Origin: Pseudomonas lini
GTDB lineage: Bacteria; Pseudomonadota; Gammaproteobacteria; Pseudomonadales; Pseudomonadaceae
Reading direction: 5' to 3'
NCBI RefSeq assembly: GCF_001042905.1
Contig: NZ_JYLB01000004.1
Coordinates: 62,001 to 126,000, forward strand
Length of the DNA: 64,000 nt
Shown here: positions 57,724 through 64,000 of the stretch, piece by piece
Layout of the letters: every line of letters begins with the position of its first letter
Numbering within the stretch: the first letter of the stretch is position 1
The notes under the pieces: generated by a model
What the model was told of the DNA's origin: nothing
Seen by the model: the letters and a program-made list of their open reading frames with translations, nothing else
The model's database searches: none
Made by a program: the position numbers and the translations under genes

Positions 57724-57814
57724 TGTAGGAGCGAGGCTTGCCCGCGAAGAGGGTGTGTCAGTCGACATTGATGTTGCCTGGTATGCCGCCTTCGCGGGCA
57801 AGCCCGCTCCCACA
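57724..57814. repeat. Hybrid REPIN (arms of two different REP types)
   Basis: The left arm is the GTAGGAGCGAGGCTTGCCCG type. The right arm ends CAAGCCCGCTCCCACA, the partner of the TGTGGGAGCGGGCTTGCCCG type. The two therefore pair imperfectly: CGAGGCTTGCCCGCG pairs with CGCGGGCAAGCCCG. Confidence 0.8.
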
Positions 57815-57850
57815 AGGGGGTGTGCGGCATTGAGGGCTTTTTTCTGCGCA

Positions 57851-57884
57851 AAAAAAACGCCCCGAACAAGTCGGGGCGTTTTCT
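57851..57884 (-). terminator. Rho-independent terminator after suhB
   Basis: AACGCCCCGA and TCGGGGCGTT close a loop ACAAG. The A run on the plus strand gives a T run on the minus strand, 17 bases after the suhB stop. Confidence 0.9.
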
Positions 57885-57900
57885 TGAGGTGCTTTTGCGT

Positions 57901-58719
57901 TTAGCGCTTCAGCGAGGCTGGCAGGTGCGGCTGGATCGCCGTCAATACTGCCTTGAAGCACTTGGTGTTGCCGGCGACGATGTGGCCTTTCTCAAGGAAG
58001 TCGTGACCGCCGGTGAAGTCGCTCACCAAGCCGCCAGCTTCCTGGATCAGCAGGGCGCCTGCAGCCATGTCCCATTCGGACAAGCCCGATTCCCAGAACG
58101 CATCGAAACGGCCGGCAGCCACGTAGGCCAGGTCCAGGCTCGCCGAGCCAGCGCGGCGGATGCCGGCGGTCTGGCCAACCAGGGCGCGGAACATGCCCAG
58201 GTAGTTGTCGAGGTTGTCCATCTGGTCGTCACGGAACGGGAAGCCGGTACCCAGCAGGGCGCCGTCCAGGCTGGTACGACCGCTGACGCGCAGGCGACGA
58301 CCGTTCAGTTGGGCGCCGCGACCACGGCTGGCGGTGAATTCTTCCTGGCGAACCGGGTCCAGAACAACAGCGTGCTCCAGGCGACCGCGGTATTTGCAGG
58401 CAATGCTGACAGCGAAGTGAGGAATGCCGCGCAGGAAGTTGGTGGTGCCGTCCAGTGGATCGATGATCCACAGGTATTCTTCGCCTTCGATCCCGGTGCC
58501 GGCGTGCATGCCGGTTTCTTCACCCATGATCGAGTGATTAGGGTAGGCCTTGCGCAGCGCATCGATGATTTTCTGTTCGGCGGCGCGATCCACCTCGGAT
58601 ACGTAATCCTTGGCGTCTTTTTCGTCGACCTTGATGGTATCCAGGCGCTCGATGGAGCGGAAAATCAATTCACTGGCGCTGCGGGCGGCGCGCAGCGCGA
58701 TATTCAGCATGGGCTGCAT
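57901..58719 (-). CDS. suhB: Inositol-1-monophosphatase SuhB
   Basis: A 272-residue Mg-dependent phosphatase of the Li-sensitive family. SuhB also joins the rRNA antitermination complex in E. coli. The metal-binding motifs are GEETG (near residue 66) and WIIDPLDGTTNFLRGIPHFA (near 81-100). The WDMAAGALLIQEAGG segment (near 213) completes the active site. The length matches E. coli SuhB (267). Divergent from trmJ across 145 bases, an arrangement seen in many Pseudomonas. Confidence 0.95.
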   Translation of the reverse strand: MQPMLNIALRAARSASELIFRSIERLDTIKVDEKDAKDYVSEVDRAAEQKIIDALRKAYPNHSIMGEETGMHAGTGIEGEEYLWIIDPLDGTTNFLRGIPHFAVSIACKYRGRLEHAVVLDPVRQEEFTASRGRGAQLNGRRLRVSGRTSLDGALLGTGFPFRDDQMDNLDNYLGMFRALVGQTAGIRRAGSASLDLAYVAAGRFDAFWESGLSEWDMAAGALLIQEAGGLVSDFTGGHDFLEKGHIVAGNTKCFKAVLTAIQPHLPASLKR

Positions 58720-58864
58720 GGATGTGTCACCTAAGGTTGTTAAAGAAAGCCGGGCATTCTATCAGAAAGTTTCTACAGGTGAAGGTCGGCGTTCGCTTTC
58801 ATAGCTTAACGGTAGGTTGAGCTGTAAGATTCTGCTCCCATTAAAGTGTTCGAGAGCGCCTCCC

Positions 58865-59635
58865 TTGCTGCAAAACATTCGTGTCGTCCTGGTCAATACC
58901 AGTCACCCCGGAAATATCGGCGGGGCTGCGCGTGCCATGAAGAACATGGGCCTGTCGCGGCTGGTGCTGGTCGAACCGCGGTTGTTCCCGCACCACGAGG
59001 CTGACGCGCGTGCGTCCGGCGCCGGTGACATCCTTGAAAATGCTCAGGTCGTCGCCACCCTGGAAGATGCCTTGGTCGGTTGCAATCTGGTGCTCGGTAC
59101 CAGTGCTCGTGATCGTCGCATTCCTTGGCCTTTGCTCGATCCCCGCGAATGCGGCACGAAAGTGGTCGAGGAAGCTGGGCAGGGTGCCGAGATTGCCTTG
59201 GTGTTCGGTCGTGAAGATTCCGGCCTGACCAATGAAGAGCTGCAGCGATGTCATTATCACGTGCATATCCCATCAGACCCTGAGTTCAGTTCGCTGAACC
59301 TTGGGGCGGCGGTGCAGGTGTTGAGCTATGAAGTGCGCATGTCCTGGTTGGCGGCCGAAGGTCAGCCGAGCAAGGTCGAGAAGGATGAAGTGGCGTCCAC
59401 CAAGAGTGGTGAGCTGGCGACCATGGATGAGCTGGAGCGATTCTATGAACACCTGGAGCAAACCCTGGTGGCCATCGAGTTCCTCGACCCGGAAAAACCA
59501 CGGCACTTGATGGCGCGTCTGCGCCGGTTGTACGGACGCAGCTCGGTCAGCCGGGCGGAAATGAATATATTGCGTGGCATCCTCACGGAAACCCAGAAAG
59601 CGGCCCGTGGCGAGCTTCTAAAGCGGAAGGATTAA
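58865..59635 (+). CDS. trmJ: tRNA (cytidine/uridine-2'-O)-methyltransferase TrmJ
   Basis: A 256-residue SPOUT methyltransferase that 2'-O-methylates position 32 of several tRNAs. The start region [20 protein letters not shown] is typical. SPOUT motifs are [20 protein letters not shown] near residue 75, [15 protein letters not shown] near 115 and [20 protein letters not shown] near 138. The likely start is TTG at 58865, since the preceding residues in the frame are not conserved. Its stop overlaps the cysE start codon region, and the two genes share one transcript. Confidence 0.94.
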   Translation: MLQNIRVVLVNTSHPGNIGGAARAMKNMGLSRLVLVEPRLFPHHEADARASGAGDILENAQVVATLEDALVGCNLVLGTSARDRRIPWPLLDPRECGTKVVEEAGQGAEIALVFGREDSGLTNEELQRCHYHVHIPSDPEFSSLNLGAAVQVLSYEVRMSWLAAEGQPSKVEKDEVASTKSGELATMDELERFYEHLEQTLVAIEFLDPEKPRHLMARLRRLYGRSSVSRAEMNILRGILTETQKAARGELLKRKD

Positions 59636-59637
59636 TG

Positions 59638-60414
59638 ATGTTCGAGCGTTTGCGTGAAGATATCCAAAGTGTTTTCCATCGTGACCCGGCGGCGCGTAAT
59701 GCTTTTGAGGTTTTGACGTGCTACCCGGGCATGCACGCCATCTGGATCCATCGCCTGTCATCAGCGTTGTGGGGCATGGGCTGGAAATGGCTGGCGCGAC
59801 TGGTGTCGAACTTCGGTCGTTGGTTGACCGGGATCGAGATTCATCCGGGGGCCAAGGTCGGTCGTCGCTTCTTTATTGACCACGGCATGGGCATTGTTAT
59901 CGGTGAAACTGCCGAGATCGGCAACGATGTCACCCTGTATCAGGGCGTGACCCTTGGTGGCACCAGCTGGAACAAGGGCAAGCGTCACCCGACCCTGGAA
60001 GACGGCGTAGTGGTCGGGGCGGGCGCCAAGGTGCTCGGCCCGTTCACTGTTGGTGCCGGGGCCAAGGTGGGTTCCAATGCCGTGGTCACCAAGGCGGTTC
60101 CGCCCGGGGCGACAGTGGTGGGGATTCCTGGACGGATCATCGTCAAGTCCGATGAAGAACAGGATGCCAAGCGCAAGGCCATGGCCGAGAAGATTGGTTT
60201 CGATGCCTACGGTGTCGGTGAGGATATGCCGGACCCGGTGGCCCGAGCCATTAACCAGTTGCTCGATCATCTGCAGGCTGTAGATGGTCGACTTGAAGGG
60301 ATGTGCGGGGCGCTGAAGGATCTGGGTAGCAATTACTGTGCGAAAGATCTGCCTGAACTGCGCGAAGAAGACTTTGCCTGTGTGAAGGACAAGGATCAGA
60401 GCCAGGCCAGCTAG
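59638..60414 (+). CDS. cysE: Serine O-acetyltransferase
   Basis: A 258-residue enzyme that acetylates serine with acetyl-CoA, the first step of cysteine synthesis. It is of the long isc-linked type. The N-terminal helical domain starts [20 protein letters not shown]. The left-handed beta-helix follows with [20 protein letters not shown] and [20 protein letters not shown], whose His/Asp residues form the serine site. ATG at 59638 is preferred over 59635 by the spacing to GGAAGG. Placed directly upstream of the isc operon, it links cysteine supply to Fe-S assembly. Confidence 0.95.
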   Translation: MFERLREDIQSVFHRDPAARNAFEVLTCYPGMHAIWIHRLSSALWGMGWKWLARLVSNFGRWLTGIEIHPGAKVGRRFFIDHGMGIVIGETAEIGNDVTLYQGVTLGGTSWNKGKRHPTLEDGVVVGAGAKVLGPFTVGAGAKVGSNAVVTKAVPPGATVVGIPGRIIVKSDEEQDAKRKAMAEKIGFDAYGVGEDMPDPVARAINQLLDHLQAVDGRLEGMCGALKDLGSNYCAKDLPELREEDFACVKDKDQSQAS

Positions 60415-60425
60415 ACCGTGTCAGT

Positions 60426-60497
60426 TTCTTCGCGGGCAAGCCTCGCTCCTACAGGATTCGCGCAACCCATGTAGGAGCGAGGCTTGCCCGCGAAGAA
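60426..60497. repeat. REPIN, GTAGGAGCGAGGCTTGCCCGCGAA type
   Basis: TTCTTCGCGGGCAAGCCTCG at 60426 and the inverted copy ending at 60497, spacer 18 bases. It lies between cysE and the iscR promoter. Confidence 0.9.
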
Positions 60498-60589
60498 CGA
60501 TAGCGCGCAATTGCTGGCTGTACGCGGTCAGCCTTTGCTATGATGCGCGCGCTCTTTTGCGGGTAAACCTGACTAAAGTACTAGGTCTT

Positions 60590-60622
60590 ATAGTTGACTT
60601 AAATACTCGGGAATTGCATACT
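60590..60622 (+). promoter_or_regulatory. iscR promoter overlapped by a type 1 IscR site
   Basis: TTGACT (-35, 60594-60599) and CATACT (-10, 60617-60622) have 17 bases between them. A 25-base sequence from 60590 to 60614 (ATAGTTGACT..., ending ACTCGGGAAT) fits the type 1 IscR consensus (ATASYYGACTRWWWYAGTCRRSTAT). [2Fe-2S]-IscR should repress here, as in E. coli. Confidence 0.8.
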
Positions 60623-60653
60623 CGCCCCATTCCGAACTCCGTGGTAATTGTCC

Positions 60654-61145
60654 ATGCGACTGACTACAAAAGGCCGATACGCCGTGACCGCCATGCTTGA
60701 CCTGGCGTTGCACGCGCAGCACGGGCCGGTGTCCCTGGCCGATATCTCCGAGCGCCAAGGCATCTCCCTGTCCTACCTCGAACAGCTTTTTGCCAAATTG
60801 CGCCGCAGCAATCTGGTGTCCAGTGTTCGCGGTCCAGGCGGTGGTTACCAGCTGTCCCGCGACATGCAGGGCATCCAGGTCGCCCAGGTGATCGATGCGG
60901 TCAACGAATCGGTCGATGCAACCAAATGCCAGGGCCAGGGCGATTGCCATCAAGGCGACACCTGTCTGACCCACCACTTGTGGTGCGATCTGAGCCTGCA
61001 GATTCACGAATTTCTGAGCGGTATCAGCTTGGCTGACCTTGTAACTCGCCGTGAGGTGCAAGAAGTAGCCCAGCGTCAGGACCAGCGTCGTTGCAACAGC
61101 AAGGCGCCACGCCTGGACAAGATTGAAGCGTCCGCCGTCGAATGA
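60654..61145 (+). CDS. iscR: Fe-S cluster-sensing transcriptional regulator IscR
   Basis: A 163-residue Rrf2-family repressor. The HTH start [20 protein letters not shown] is followed by [20 protein letters not shown]. The [2Fe-2S]-ligand cysteines lie in [20 protein letters not shown], with the spacing C-x5-C-x5-C followed by His, the E. coli pattern of C92, C98, C104, H107. Length equals E. coli IscR (162). It represses its own promoter when clusters are plentiful. First gene of iscR-iscS-iscU-iscA-hscB-hscA. Confidence 0.97.
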   Translation: MRLTTKGRYAVTAMLDLALHAQHGPVSLADISERQGISLSYLEQLFAKLRRSNLVSSVRGPGGGYQLSRDMQGIQVAQVIDAVNESVDATKCQGQGDCHQGDTCLTHHLWCDLSLQIHEFLSGISLADLVTRREVQEVAQRQDQRRCNSKAPRLDKIEASAVE

Positions 61146-61195
61146 CAGCCAAAGAGCTAGCGGCACGCCAGCCAGCCTGATTTAGGAGATAGTCC

Positions 61196-62410
61196 ATGAA
61201 ATTGCCGATTTACCTTGATTACTCTGCGACGACCCCGGTTGATCCACGTGTCGCGCAAAAGATGAGTGAATGCCTGCTGGTCGACGGAAACTTCGGTAAC
61301 CCGGCGTCCCGTTCCCACGTGTTCGGCTGGAAAGCTGAAGAGTCCGTCGAGAACGCTCGCCGTCAGGTCGCTGACCTGGTTAACGCCGACCCGCGTGAAA
61401 TCGTCTGGACCTCCGGTGCCACCGAGTCCGACAACCTGGCAATCAAGGGTGCGGCGCATTTCTACTCCACCAAAGGCAAGCACCTGATCACCACCAAGAT
61501 TGAGCACAAGGCTGTCCTCGACACCATGCGCCAACTGGAGCGTGAAGGTTTCGAAGTGACCTACCTCGACCCTCGTGAAGATGGTCTGGTCACTCCAGAG
61601 ATGGTCGAAGCTGCCCTGCGCGACGACACCATCCTGGTGTCGATCATGCACGTGAACAACGAAATCGGCACCGTCAACGACATCGCAGCCATCGGCGAAT
61701 TGACCCGCTCCAAGGGGATCCTGTTCCACGTCGACGCTGCTCAGTCTACCGGCAAGGTCGAGATCGACCTGTCGAAACTGAAAGTCGACATGATGTCGTT
61801 CTCTGCCCACAAAACCTACGGCCCTAAAGGCATCGGCGCGCTGTACGTCAGCCGCAAGCCGCGTGTTCGCATCGAAGCGACCATGCACGGCGGCGGTCAC
61901 GAACGTGGCATGCGTTCCGGCACCCTGGCGACCCACCAGATCGTCGGCATGGGCGAAGCTTTCCGTGTAGCCAAGGAAGACATGGCTGCCGAGAACGTAC
62001 GCATCAAAGCCCTGAGCGACCGTTTCTTCAAGCAGGTCGAAGGCCTGGAAGAGCTGTACGTCAATGGCAGCATGACCGCCCGCGTACCGCACAACCTGAA
62101 CCTGAGCTTCAACTACGTTGAGGGCGAGTCGCTGATCATGGCGCTCAAGGATCTGGCGGTTTCGTCCGGTTCGGCCTGCACCTCGGCGTCGCTTGAGCCT
62201 TCGTACGTACTGCGCGCCCTGGGCCGCAACGACGAACTGGCACACAGCTCGATTCGCTTCACCTTCGGCCGTTTCACCACCGAAGAAGAAATCGACTACG
62301 CCGCGCAGAAAGTCTGCGAGGCCGTTACCAAGCTGCGTACTCTCTCGCCGCTGTGGGACATGTACAAAGATGGCGTCGACATTTCGAAAATCGAGTGGGC
62401 GGCGCACTGA
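61196..62410 (+). CDS. iscS: Cysteine desulfurase IscS
   Basis: A 404-residue PLP enzyme that takes sulfur from cysteine for Fe-S clusters, thio-tRNA and other cofactors. The PLP lysine is K206 in [12 protein letters not shown] and the persulfide cysteine is C328 in [13 protein letters not shown], both at the E. coli positions. The start [20 protein letters not shown] is typical. Length is 404, the same as E. coli IscS. It follows iscR by 50 bases. Confidence 0.97.
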   Translation: MKLPIYLDYSATTPVDPRVAQKMSECLLVDGNFGNPASRSHVFGWKAEESVENARRQVADLVNADPREIVWTSGATESDNLAIKGAAHFYSTKGKHLITTKIEHKAVLDTMRQLEREGFEVTYLDPREDGLVTPEMVEAALRDDTILVSIMHVNNEIGTVNDIAAIGELTRSKGILFHVDAAQSTGKVEIDLSKLKVDMMSFSAHKTYGPKGIGALYVSRKPRVRIEATMHGGGHERGMRSGTLATHQIVGMGEAFRVAKEDMAAENVRIKALSDRFFKQVEGLEELYVNGSMTARVPHNLNLSFNYVEGESLIMALKDLAVSSGSACTSASLEPSYVLRALGRNDELAHSSIRFTFGRFTTEEEIDYAAQKVCEAVTKLRTLSPLWDMYKDGVDISKIEWAAH

Positions 62411-62495
62411 TATTCAAGTCGCCGCAACCGGGCCCTGCGAATCCACGATTGGCAGGGCTTCAAGAGCGACTCCTGATGAGTGAGGATTAAGAATC

Positions 62496-62882
62496 ATGGC
62501 TTACAGCGAAAAGGTCATCGACCACTACGAGAACCCGCGCAACGTCGGCAAGATGGACGCGGAAGATCCTGATGTCGGCACCGGCATGGTCGGCGCTCCG
62601 GCGTGCGGCGACGTGATGCGCCTGCAGATCAAGGTCAACGAGCAAGGCATCATCGAAGACGCCAAGTTCAAGACCTACGGTTGCGGTTCGGCAATCGCCT
62701 CCAGCTCCCTGGCGACCGAGTGGATGAAAGGCAAGACTCTGGATGAAGCAGAGACCATCAAGAACACTCAGCTGGCCGAAGAACTGGCTCTGCCACCAGT
62801 AAAAATTCACTGCTCCGTACTTGCTGAAGACGCTATCAAAGCGGCTGTTCGCGACTACAAGCAGAAGAAAGGCTTGATCTGA
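62496..62882 (+). CDS. iscU: Fe-S cluster scaffold protein IscU
   Basis: A 128-residue scaffold on which IscS builds clusters. The three ligand cysteines are C37 (GAPACGDVM), C63 ([11 protein letters not shown]) and C106 ([10 protein letters not shown]), the E. coli positions, and the HscA-binding LPPVK motif precedes C106. Length equals E. coli IscU (128). The ATG follows GTGAGGATTAAGAATC. Confidence 0.97.
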   Translation: MAYSEKVIDHYENPRNVGKMDAEDPDVGTGMVGAPACGDVMRLQIKVNEQGIIEDAKFKTYGCGSAIASSSLATEWMKGKTLDEAETIKNTQLAEELALPPVKIHCSVLAEDAIKAAVRDYKQKKGLI

Positions 62883-62916
62883 CTTTCAAGATTTGGCGAC
62901 GAGTAAGGAGTCACCG

Positions 62917-63240
62917 ATGGCTATCAGCATGACAGAAGCGGCTGCTCAACACGTGCGACGCTCCCTCAACGGGCGCGGCAAAGGTGAAGGGATTCGTCTG
63001 GGTGTTCGCACCACGGGCTGTTCCGGCCTTGCCTACGTGCTGGAGTTTGTCGACGAGGTGGTGGCAGAGGATCAGGTGTTCGAAAGTCACGGCGAGAAAG
63101 TGATCATCGACCCGAAAAGCCTCGCCTACCTGGACGGCACCGAACTCGATTTCGTCAAGGAAGGGTTGAACGAAGGCTTCAAGTTCAACAATCCCAACGT
63201 GCGCGGTGAATGTGGCTGCGGCGAAAGCTTCAACATCTGA
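62917..63240 (+). CDS. iscA: Fe-S cluster assembly protein IscA
   Basis: A 107-residue A-type carrier that receives clusters or iron and hands them to targets. The cluster ligands are C35 ([13 protein letters not shown]), C99 and C101 ([11 protein letters not shown]), as in E. coli IscA. ATG at 62917 ([11 protein letters not shown]) follows AAGGAG by seven bases. An upstream frame start at 62893 is not needed. Length equals E. coli IscA (107). Confidence 0.96.
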   Translation: MAISMTEAAAQHVRRSLNGRGKGEGIRLGVRTTGCSGLAYVLEFVDEVVAEDQVFESHGEKVIIDPKSLAYLDGTELDFVKEGLNEGFKFNNPNVRGECGCGESFNI

Positions 63241-63248
63241 GGCTGCGC

Positions 63249-63770
63249 GTGGGTACTCCTTGTCATTTCGCTTTATTTGAGCTGAAACCGAGCTTCCGTC
63301 TGGATCTCGATCAGTTGGCCACGCGCTACCGTGAGTTGGCGCGCGGTGTTCATCCGGACCGCTTTGCAGACGCTTCCGAGCGTGAGCAGCGGCTGGCGCT
63401 CGAGCAATCCGCGAGCCTCAACGAGGCCTACCAGACGCTCAAAAGCCCTCCCAAACGCGCGCGCTACCTGCTCGCCATGGGCGGTCGCGAGCTGCCGCTG
63501 GAGGTCACGGTGCATGATCCGGAGTTTCTTCTGCAGCAGATGGAGTTGCGTGAAGAGCTCGAAGACCTGCAAGACAGCGCCGATCTGGCGGGTGTCGCAG
63601 TGTTCAAGCGTCGCCTGAAGACCGCGCAGGATGAACTGAACGAAAGCTTCGCAGCCTGTTGGGATGATGCAGCGCAACGTGAGCAGGCCGAACGCCTGAT
63701 GCGGCGCATGCAGTTCCTCGACAAGCTCACCTACGAAGTGCGCCAGTTAGAAGAGCGCCTCGACGATTAA
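63249..63770 (+). CDS. hscB: Fe-S cluster co-chaperone HscB
   Basis: A 173-residue J-domain protein that delivers IscU to HscA. The J domain has [20 protein letters not shown] and the HPD motif in [15 protein letters not shown] near residue 35. The C-terminal IscU-binding helical domain spans about 85-170. The length is near E. coli HscB (171). The GTG start at 63249 ([10 protein letters not shown]) lies eight bases after the iscA stop. Confidence 0.94.
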   Translation: MGTPCHFALFELKPSFRLDLDQLATRYRELARGVHPDRFADASEREQRLALEQSASLNEAYQTLKSPPKRARYLLAMGGRELPLEVTVHDPEFLLQQMELREELEDLQDSADLAGVAVFKRRLKTAQDELNESFAACWDDAAQREQAERLMRRMQFLDKLTYEVRQLEERLDD

Positions 63771-63821
63771 CCCAGTGCCGCTCCGGTCGCACGCCTGATA
63801 TACAGATAAGTCCTGATAACG

Positions 63822-64000
63822 ATGGCCCTACTGCAGATCGCCGAACCCGGCCAAAGTCCTCAACCGCACCAGCGTCGTCTGGCTGTGGGGATCGACTTGG
63901 GCACTACCAATTCGCTGGTCGCTGCATTGCGCAGTGGTCTTTCCGAGCCTCTGGCTGACGCGCAAGGGCAGGTCATCCTGCCGTCTGCCGTGCGCTATCA
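63822..64000 (+). CDS. hscA: Fe-S protein assembly chaperone HscA (partial, N-terminus)
   Basis: The first 59 codons of a plus-strand gene run to the window edge. The product begins [20 protein letters not shown], followed by [20 protein letters not shown], the Hsp70 phosphate-1 motif (GIDLGTTNS). The N-terminal start is that of HscA rather than DnaK. It is the Hsp70 partner of HscB that drives cluster release from IscU. It lies 51 bases after hscB in the isc operon and continues beyond the window. Confidence 0.95.
   Translation, partial: MALLQIAEPGQSPQPHQRRLAVGIDLGTTNSLVAALRSGLSEPLADAQGQVILPSAVRY

Overview
The window is chromosomal DNA from a Pseudomonas of the P. fluorescens group. Three things support this. 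The gene order is that of Pseudomonas: lepA-lepB-rnc-era-recO-pdxJ, valS-holC-pepA divergent from lptFG, rpsP-rimM-trmD-rplS, and suhB/trmJ-cysE-iscRSUA-hscBA. The core genes are rich in G+C. About fifteen paired intergenic palindromes belong to the REP/REPIN families typical of this group.

Layout. 1-4.8 kb: the start of an esterase gene, then an aapJQMP amino-acid ABC transporter operon behind a sigma-54-type promoter. 4.8-9.7 kb: an mqsRA toxin-antitoxin pair, a FadR-type regulator with a CynX/NimT-type exporter, an NTF2-like protein, a GIY-YIG protein and a long GST-family protein. 9.8-19 kb: a membrane-tethered glutaredoxin, yejK, an HU-type protein, rlmF, and valS / small hypothetical / holC / pepA on the minus strand. 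19-33.6 kb: lptFG, lepA, lepB, rnc, era, recO, pdxJ, mltF, purL and a YqfO/NIF3-like protein. 33.6-37.6 kb: the only clearly accessory stretch. 37.6-45.2 kb: an N-acetylglucosamine cluster (nagE, nagF, a SIS-domain deaminase, nagA, nagR). 45.4-53.9 kb: an L,D-transpeptidase, two Nudix hydrolases, a gamma-carbonic anhydrase, a DUF1289 protein, a VUT-type membrane protein, purT, an MHS-type transporter, a CorC/CNNM protein and a CcsA/YpjD-type membrane protein. 54-64 kb: ffh, rpsP-rimM-trmD-rplS, suhB, trmJ, cysE, iscR-iscS-iscU-iscA-hscB and the start of hscA.

The accessory stretch (33.6-37.6 kb) holds an IS3-family element. It has split an older palindromic repeat, leaving a probable 4-bp target duplication. 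Next to it is a two-gene nucleotidyltransferase module of lower G+C, bracketed by two copies of a 95-bp direct repeat. After that comes a DUF6124-like gene whose 3' end has been replaced by a REP palindrome. If the window contains an undescribed system, the nucleotidyltransferase plus its unrecognised partner is the best candidate. It resembles an AbiE/MNT-type toxin-antitoxin or defence module but has the reverse gene order, and its partner shows no recognisable domain.

Functional links. The nag genes make a complete GlcNAc uptake and catabolism route: PTS phosphoryl relay NagF to NagE, deacetylation by NagA, deamination by the SIS protein, under NagR control. The isc genes build and deliver Fe-S clusters with IscR feedback, and cysE just upstream supplies the cysteine pathway that feeds IscS. 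No tRNA, rRNA or CRISPR array was seen.
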